NCBI GenBank assembly: GCA_964587155.1
Contig: CAZPKF010000004.1
Coordinates: 1-64,000, forward strand
Direction: 5' to 3'
Origin: Hallerella sp964587155
GTDB lineage: Bacteria > Fibrobacterota > Fibrobacteria > Fibrobacterales > Fibrobacteraceae
Length of the DNA stretch: 64,000 nt
The position numbers and the translations under genes are program-made. This document shows positions 59,007 to 64,000 of this stretch, piece after piece. Every line of letters begins with the position of its first letter. Within the stretch, counting starts at the first letter, position 1. The notes below the pieces were generated by a model. That model made no database searches. It was not told where the DNA came from and saw nothing but the letters and a program-made list of their open reading frames with translations.

Positions 59007-60746
59007 TTAAGCTTCCTTGTAGCGGCCCCGAGACTTGATGAGTTCCACAAGTTCGTCCAAGGCTTTGTCTTCTGGCACGTTCTTCTTGACGCAGGTTTTG
59101 CCTTCGAAGAGGTTGATAAATCCCGGAGCGCCGCCGACGTAACCGAAATCGGCATCCGCCATTTCGCCCGTACCGTTCACGATGCAGCCCATGACCGCAA
59201 TGGAAATATCCTGGAGTTTTCCAAGGCGCGCTTGAATTTTCCCCAAGACCTGCTGGATGTTGTAAAGGGTTCGCCCACAGCTCGGGCAGCTGATAAATTC
59301 CGTTTTGCTGCGCCGGACGCCCGCCGCCTGAAGAATGTCAAACGCGAGCTGGACGGAAAACTTTTCATCTTGCGGTTTTTCTATGACGACCGCGTCGCCG
59401 ACCCCATCCGAAAGAAGGCATCCGAATTCAGCCGCCGTTTTCAACGTATCCAGTTCATCCCCGGAAATTTTCCGGTAAAGCAAAATCGGATTTTTCGCCT
59501 TGCGCAGAGCAAGCGCCGACGCCAAGGCCCGCGTTCCATAAAGAAAGTTTTCTCCGGCATAGACCACAGGAGACGATTCCTGCACGGCTTTGTCCCCAGC
59601 CGCATAAGCGTCGATGTCAAACGAGTCGTGGAACACGACGACATTTCCGGATTCCATTCCCGTAAAGGCGAATTCCGGAGACCTTGTCTTCTCAGTGACA
59701 CTGACAGCCGAAGCGGAAAGTCCAACGCGGACTTGTTCCGTTCCACCGACAGACGTTCCCGAAATCGACACTGGGAGAGATTCCCTACGCACATAATGGT
59801 AAGGGTCCTTTTTCCATTCGGGAACTCTGAAGTTCAGCGTTTGTCGGGGCAGGGCACAAGCGTCGATGAGTTTTTGCGCCACAGGGACTTCGGCGACAGG
59901 ATCTTCGGTGAGCGAAACACGAATCGTGTCCGCAAGCCCGTCGAGAAGGAGCGAACCGATGCCCACAGCCGATTTGAGACGACCGTCTTCGCCGGCTCCG
60001 GCTTCTGTAACTCCCACGTGGAAAGGATACGGTGTAAAATGCTCTTTTTCAAGACGCGCGGCGAGCATCCGATAAGCGCAAATGGCAACGCGCGGCGTCG
60101 ACGATTTGAGGCTCACTACGACATCTTCAAAATGTTCCGCTTCGCAAACCGCCAAATATTCCATGGCGCTTTCCACCATGCCTTCGACAGTGTCGCCGTA
60201 GCGGTAAAGCATTCGGGCAGAAAGAGAGCCGTGGTTCACGCCTATGCGGATGGCGCGGCCAAGACGCTTTGCTTCTTGAACAAACGGCGTGAAGGTTTCA
60301 AAAACTTTTTCCCGGCCTTCGTCAAAACTTTTATCCGCCTGCTTGTCTAGCGCAGCGATGCCCGTGTCCACAAAATTTCCGGGATTGATGCGGACTTTTT
60401 CGACCCATTTGAGCGCTTCAAAAGCGGCCTTCGGCTGAAAATGGATATCGGCGGAAACGGGAATTTGACAGCCCGCCGCCCGGATTTTCTCCATGACTTC
60501 TTTCAAAGCGGCTGCGTCTGCCAACGTCGGCGCGGTAATGCGCACGAGACCGCAACCGGCACGGGCCAAGTCCAGCGTTTCCCGGACCGTTTTTTCCACC
60601 TCTTTGGGCTTCGTTGTCGTCATAGATTGGACAAGAACCGGTGCGCCGCCACCGATAACGGCGTTCCCGACTCTCACCTGGACCGTTTTCCGGCGAACCG
60701 GAGAAAAACGGTTTTGCAAATAAGGAAAATCAAAAATTTCGGGCAT
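59007..60746 (-). CDS. ispG: 4-hydroxy-3-methylbut-2-enyl diphosphate synthase, long form
   Basis: 579 residues from ATG 60746 (MPEIFDFPYLQNRFSPVRRKTVQVRVGN). The TIM-barrel domain begins PVLVQSMTTTKPKEVEKTV, and the [4Fe-4S] domain carries FISCPSCGRTLYNIQQV and SIAVMGCIVNGTGEMADADFGYVGG, giving the three Cys and the conserved Glu. Between them is an extra domain of about 200 residues, as in Chlamydia, Bacteroidetes and plants; most bacterial IspG proteins are about 370 residues. It acts in the MEP isoprenoid pathway. Upstream starts in the frame are not supported. Confidence 0.95.
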   Translation of the reverse strand: MPEIFDFPYLQNRFSPVRRKTVQVRVGNAVIGGGAPVLVQSMTTTKPKEVEKTVRETLDLARAGCGLVRITAPTLADAAALKEVMEKIRAAGCQIPVSADIHFQPKAAFEALKWVEKVRINPGNFVDTGIAALDKQADKSFDEGREKVFETFTPFVQEAKRLGRAIRIGVNHGSLSARMLYRYGDTVEGMVESAMEYLAVCEAEHFEDVVVSLKSSTPRVAICAYRMLAARLEKEHFTPYPFHVGVTEAGAGEDGRLKSAVGIGSLLLDGLADTIRVSLTEDPVAEVPVAQKLIDACALPRQTLNFRVPEWKKDPYHYVRRESLPVSISGTSVGGTEQVRVGLSASAVSVTEKTRSPEFAFTGMESGNVVVFHDSFDIDAYAAGDKAVQESSPVVYAGENFLYGTRALASALALRKAKNPILLYRKISGDELDTLKTAAEFGCLLSDGVGDAVVIEKPQDEKFSVQLAFDILQAAGVRRSKTEFISCPSCGRTLYNIQQVLGKIQARLGKLQDISIAVMGCIVNGTGEMADADFGYVGGAPGFINLFEGKTCVKKNVPEDKALDELVELIKSRGRYKEA

Positions 60747-60844
60747 GGCCTTAATATAACTATTTTCCAGAAAGCCTTTTGCAAAAAGCGGTCCATTCAA
60801 AAACTATATTGGCGAAAACAGAGAAATCTTCAAGGAGTTCTTGG

Positions 60845-61453
60845 ATGACGGAAAAAGAAAAAATGCAAAAACAGATGCTTTACGATGGCAATTACGACCT
60901 TCCCCTTTTAAAAGAACGCCTAGAAGCCAAAGAACTCTGCCACGCATACAATCAGCTCCGTCCCTCGGACACAGAAGGTCAGCAGAAAATTCTCCGAACG
61001 CTTTTGGGAAAAACCAAAAAGCAGTTTACCGTCCTCGCCCCCTTTTTCTGCGATTACGGTTCAAACATTGAAATCGGCGAAAACTTTTTTTCAAACCACA
61101 ACCTGGTCATTTTGGATTCGGGAAAGGTCATCTTCGGCGACAACGTTTTCATCGGCCCGAATTGCGGATTTTACACGGCAGGGCACCCTGTCGATGTTGA
61201 ACGCCGGAACAAAGGCTTGGAATACGCCTATCCGATTACTGTCGGAGACAACGTTTGGATTGGCGGCGGCACTCAGGTGATGCCCGGAGTCCGTATCGGA
61301 AGCAATGTCGTCATCGGCGGCGGAAGCGTTGTCGTCAAGGACATTCCAAGCGACTCTGTCGCCGTGGGAAACCCGTGCCGCGTCATTCGTCAAATCACAG
61401 AAGCTGACAAATTCAAAAGCTGGAACAGGAACCCGGAGGAGGTCGCCAAATGA
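60845..61453 (+). CDS. Maltose/galactoside-type sugar O-acetyltransferase
   Basis: 202 residues from ATG 60845 (MTEKEKMQKQMLYDGNYDLPLLKERLEAKELCHAYNQL), with AAGGAG about 9 nt upstream. The N-terminal Mac domain precedes a left-handed beta-helix with hexapeptide repeats (NIEIGENFFSNHNLVILDSGKVIFGDNVFIGPNCGFYTAGHPVD...). The catalytic His is in YTAGHPVD. Near the end IGSNVVIGGGSVVVKDIPSDSVAVGNPCRVIRQI is typical of the LacA/Maa/NodL group. It transfers acetyl from acetyl-CoA to a sugar; the acceptor is unknown. Its stop overlaps the next gene as ATGA. Confidence 0.92.
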   Translation: MTEKEKMQKQMLYDGNYDLPLLKERLEAKELCHAYNQLRPSDTEGQQKILRTLLGKTKKQFTVLAPFFCDYGSNIEIGENFFSNHNLVILDSGKVIFGDNVFIGPNCGFYTAGHPVDVERRNKGLEYAYPITVGDNVWIGGGTQVMPGVRIGSNVVIGGGSVVVKDIPSDSVAVGNPCRVIRQITEADKFKSWNRNPEEVAK

Positions 61454-62415
61454 CTCTCGACCAAATGATTTCAAAAGCTGCATCCATTGCGATATTCGGG
61501 CATGTCCGCCCAGACGGAGATTGCATCGGTTCGTGCCTTGGGCTTTACAATTACATTGCGGACAATTATCCGCACGTCAACGTTCAGGTATTTGCAGAAG
61601 CTTTCCCGGAAAGTTTTCGATTGCTGAACGGCGCAGAAAAAATTCTTTCCGAATACGATGGGCGACAAGTGGATTTGGCCTTCCTCATGGACACACCTTC
61701 TTTTGAACGGTGCGGAGCCCGCGGAACGGAATGCCTTGCCAAAGCAGCAGTCACATGCAACATCGATCATCACGTCAGCAATCCGCGAAGCCTTTGCCAC
61801 GAAAATATCATCGAGCCAGAAGCCAGTTCCGCAAGCGAAGTCCTTTACCGTCTGCTCAATCCAGAAAAAATCAGCCGCGACACGGCAAATTGCCTTTACC
61901 TGGGAATCGTCCACGACACGGGAGCGTTCAAGTTCAGCTGCACGGGAAAGCGCACCATGAACGCTGTCGGCGACTTAATCGACAAGGGATGCGATTTCAC
62001 AAAAATCATCAACGACACCTATTATACGCGTTCTTATAAAGAAACTCTTGTCACCGGATTCATTTTGCAAAAATGCCAGCTGGGACTTGGCGGAAAAGTC
62101 GTCTATGCGGGAATCTCGCAAGAAGAACTCGACAGATTCCATGCGACACCCTTGGATTTGAATACCGTCATCGATTCCATCCGCGAAGTCAGCGGAACGG
62201 AAGTCGCCATTTTCATTTATCCGGTCGCCGGGCAAAATAAAATCAGTTTGCGTTCAAATTACGTGGTCGATGTGAACAAAATCGCAGGTGCGTTTGGCGG
62301 AGGAGGGCATGTGCGCGCCGCGGGGGCAAATTCAGACAAACCTTTCGACGATTTGATTGCGGAATTGCTCTCCTTGATACAGATGCAACTAGAAAACGGC
62401 ACGGGCGCACCGTAG
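61450..62415 (+). CDS. nrnA: DHH-family phosphoesterase (NrnA-like oligoribonuclease / pAp phosphatase)
   Basis: 321 residues. DHH motifs in order: FGHVRPDGDCIGS (motif I), DLAFLMDTPSFER (II), ATCNIDHHVSNPR (III, reads VTCNIDHHVSNPR here) and YLGIVHDTGAFKFSCT (IV). The DHHA1 domain ends with AGAFGGGGHVRAAGA. The layout and length match NrnA, which degrades short RNA oligonucleotides and dephosphorylates pAp. GGAGGAGG precedes the ATG. The start overlaps the acetyltransferase stop as ATGA. Assignment within the DHH/DHHA1 family to NrnA is likely but not certain. Confidence 0.9.
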   Translation: MTLDQMISKAASIAIFGHVRPDGDCIGSCLGLYNYIADNYPHVNVQVFAEAFPESFRLLNGAEKILSEYDGRQVDLAFLMDTPSFERCGARGTECLAKAAVTCNIDHHVSNPRSLCHENIIEPEASSASEVLYRLLNPEKISRDTANCLYLGIVHDTGAFKFSCTGKRTMNAVGDLIDKGCDFTKIINDTYYTRSYKETLVTGFILQKCQLGLGGKVVYAGISQEELDRFHATPLDLNTVIDSIREVSGTEVAIFIYPVAGQNKISLRSNYVVDVNKIAGAFGGGGHVRAAGANSDKPFDDLIAELLSLIQMQLENGTGAP

Positions 62416-62418
62416 CGG

Positions 62419-63381
62419 TTATTCCGTTTCAATCAGGACGGCGACTAGAGAACTTTCCCGCCGCGTTCCAGCACCCGGAAAATCCAGCCCCTGTCCGCGG
62501 ACCCAAGCCGTTTTCGCTTTCGGAAAGCGCCTCTGTACAGTCGCAAGAGTTTCTTTCGCAAAGGATTCTTTGACAAATCCGCTGAAATTTGAACTGGCCA
62601 AAAAGAACGCTCCCGGTTCGAGAATTTCTGCAACTTCATCGACAAGGGTTTGAAATTCGTTTTTGACAGAAAACACTTTGCCCCTGTTGCGGGAAAAACT
62701 GGGCGGATCCAGCACGACACCGCCGAATTTCACCTTTTTGCGGCGGCACCAGTCCAGATACTCTCTGGCATCGCCCTTGAAAAATTCACCGCGGAGAATG
62801 TCTATCCCGTTCAAACGGTAATTTTCCCGCCCCTTTTCCAAGATTTTTCCGCTGATATCCGCATTGACAGCGCGTTTCGCCCCACCGACTCTCGCATGGA
62901 CGGCAAAGGCGCACGTATAACTGAAAAGATTCAAAACTTCTTTTCCCGCCGCGCGGGATTCCACATCAAAACGCCCATCGCGCATATCGAGGAACAGTCC
63001 CGGATTCACCGTATCGAGCAAATCCACGTGGAATTTGCAATTTCCTTCGCGCACAACGGTCGCACTGCCGGATTCTTCGCCCAATTCCAGTTGCATTTCC
63101 GGCTTTTCAAGGGAATTTCCCGATGGCGAAAGACGAAACTTGGAAACGAGGAATCGCGGAGAAAATACGCGGGAAACCGCCCTAGCGATATCTTCCCGAG
63201 CAGAAAGCATCTCCGTTCCAAAATACTGAATTTGAAAACAATCCGCATAACGGTCAACGACAACGCCGGGAAATCCATCTTCGACACCGTTCACAACCCG
63301 ATAAGCATCCGTCAACGGCAAAAGGGGCGAACGCCTTGCGTGGGCTTTTTCCAAGAGAATTTTAAAATCGTTCAAAGACAT
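62419..63381 (-). CDS. RlmI-like class I SAM-dependent RNA methyltransferase
   Basis: 320 residues from ATG 63381 (MSLNDFKILLEKAHARRSPLLPLTDAYRVVNGVEDGFPGVVVDRYAD). The EDGFPGVVVDRY segment and the RlmI-type core follow. The SAM-binding motif is KEVLNLFSYTCAFAVHA and the catalytic motif is GGVVLDPPSFSRNRGKVF. RlmI makes m5C at 23S rRNA position 1962. The N-terminal PUA domain of RlmI is missing and the second catalytic Cys expected in the m5C enzymes is not obvious (FFLASSNFSGFV in place of a Cys-containing motif). The exact target is therefore uncertain. Confidence 0.82.
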   Translation of the reverse strand: MSLNDFKILLEKAHARRSPLLPLTDAYRVVNGVEDGFPGVVVDRYADCFQIQYFGTEMLSAREDIARAVSRVFSPRFLVSKFRLSPSGNSLEKPEMQLELGEESGSATVVREGNCKFHVDLLDTVNPGLFLDMRDGRFDVESRAAGKEVLNLFSYTCAFAVHARVGGAKRAVNADISGKILEKGRENYRLNGIDILRGEFFKGDAREYLDWCRRKKVKFGGVVLDPPSFSRNRGKVFSVKNEFQTLVDEVAEILEPGAFFLASSNFSGFVKESFAKETLATVQRRFPKAKTAWVRGQGLDFPGAGTRRESSLVAVLIETE

Positions 63382-63480
63382 CGAGAACCACCGCGGCAAA
63401 GGCGCATCATCCGCGACGAATATAGTTTTTTCGGCAAAGCTTTTCTAACTTTCCACCGAAAACTCTTTCTGGAGAAGATT

Positions 63481-64000
63481 ATGGACATCCCGGAATCGAC
63501 CAATTTTATACAAGACATCATCGTAAACGACTTGAAGTCCGGCAAGCGCGATCATGTCCTGACGCGTTTCCCGCCAGAACCGAACGGTTACATCCATATT
63601 GGACACGCAAAAAGCATCTGTCTGAATTTCGGCACGGCGAAAAAATTCTGCGGCAAAACGAACCTCCGTTTCGACGATACGAACCCCACCAAGGAAGACA
63701 CCGAATACGTGGATTCCATTTACAACGACGTTCACTGGCTGGGATTCCAGTGGGAAGAACCCGTCCACTACGCGAGCGATTATTACGACAAGCTTTACGA
63801 GTTCGCCGAAGAACTCATCCGACTGGGAAAAGCCTACGTTGACGATCTTTCTCCAGAAGAAATGCGCGAATACCGTGGAAACGATGCCGGAAAACCGTCG
63901 AAGCCTTCGCCTTACCGGGACCGCAGCATCGAAGAAAACTTGGAGCTTTTCCGCCGGATGAAAGCGGGAGAATTCCCCGACGGAGCAAAAACGCTCCGCG
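63481..64000 (+). CDS. glnS: Glutaminyl-tRNA synthetase (5' part)
   Basis: The first 173 codons from ATG 63481, preceded by GGAG, running off the right edge. The sequence MDIPESTNFIQDIIVNDL opens the protein. The class I HIGH motif is present as NGYIHIGHAKSICLNF, followed by LRFDDTNPTKEDTEYVDSI and SPYRDRSIEENLELFRRMKAGEF. These are standard GlnRS sequences, and distinguish it from GluRS. The KMSKS motif and anticodon-binding domain would lie beyond the window. Confidence 0.95.
   Translation, partial: MDIPESTNFIQDIIVNDLKSGKRDHVLTRFPPEPNGYIHIGHAKSICLNFGTAKKFCGKTNLRFDDTNPTKEDTEYVDSIYNDVHWLGFQWEEPVHYASDYYDKLYEFAEELIRLGKAYVDDLSPEEMREYRGNDAGKPSKPSPYRDRSIEENLELFRRMKAGEFPDGAKTLR

Overview
The window reads as a chromosomal segment from a Fibrobacter-like bacterium (Fibrobacter or a close relative). 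This is inferred from several features together: Ser-rich linkers of the SSSSAEESSSS type in secreted proteins, a GH74 xyloglucanase with a short C-terminal Fibrobacter/T9SS-like sorting tail, a Feo iron system, GH57/DUF4912 glycan genes, and a minor-pilin operon ending in a giant pilin-like protein. No rRNA, tRNA, CRISPR array, prophage or intact insertion sequence was found.

Left part (1-7070): a decayed YhcG/DUF1016 nuclease gene, a bifunctional (p)ppGpp synthetase/hydrolase with a coupled gene of unknown function, and a type II restriction-modification pair. The cytosine methyltransferase carries a 481-bp tandem duplication that shifts its frame. Beyond it lies about 480 bp of non-coding DNA full of hairpins, three of which share one loop motif. 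At 7075-17290: GH74 xyloglucanase, exonuclease III, a small lipoprotein, a membrane protein, a TamA/TamB-like pair (BamA-type barrel plus DUF748 AsmA-like protein), and a DnaQ-type exonuclease with a degenerate GIY-YIG domain.

17467-24590: ferrous iron operon (porin, feoA, feoA, feoB, small Cys-rich protein) behind four TTAG-N6-CTAA boxes, with a DtxR/MntR regulator next to it, then a DUF2914 membrane protein and two small secreted proteins. 24995-37770: purB, mtgA, gap, a DMT transporter, a four-gene operon (lipoprotein, outer-membrane barrel, DUF4912 protein, GH57 branching enzyme), thrC and a fused SpmA/SpmB-like membrane protein. 38059-47416: a minor-pilin operon in fimT-pilV-pilW-pilX order whose last gene encodes 2345 residues.

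47503-64000: dnaA, a single open frame joining a compact UvrD-like helicase to a PlsC acyltransferase, an LPG-synthase-type membrane protein and a methyltransferase, a sigma-70-family gene behind a textbook sigma-54 promoter, ridA, alaS, serA, long-form ispG, an O-acetyltransferase coupled to a DHH phosphoesterase, an rRNA methyltransferase-like gene, and the 5' part of glnS. Many same-strand neighbours overlap by ATGA/GTGA. Several genes lack a Shine-Dalgarno sequence and have a TATATT-like box 6-8 nt before the start codon, which suggests leaderless transcripts. All assignments come from reading the sequence; no database search was run.
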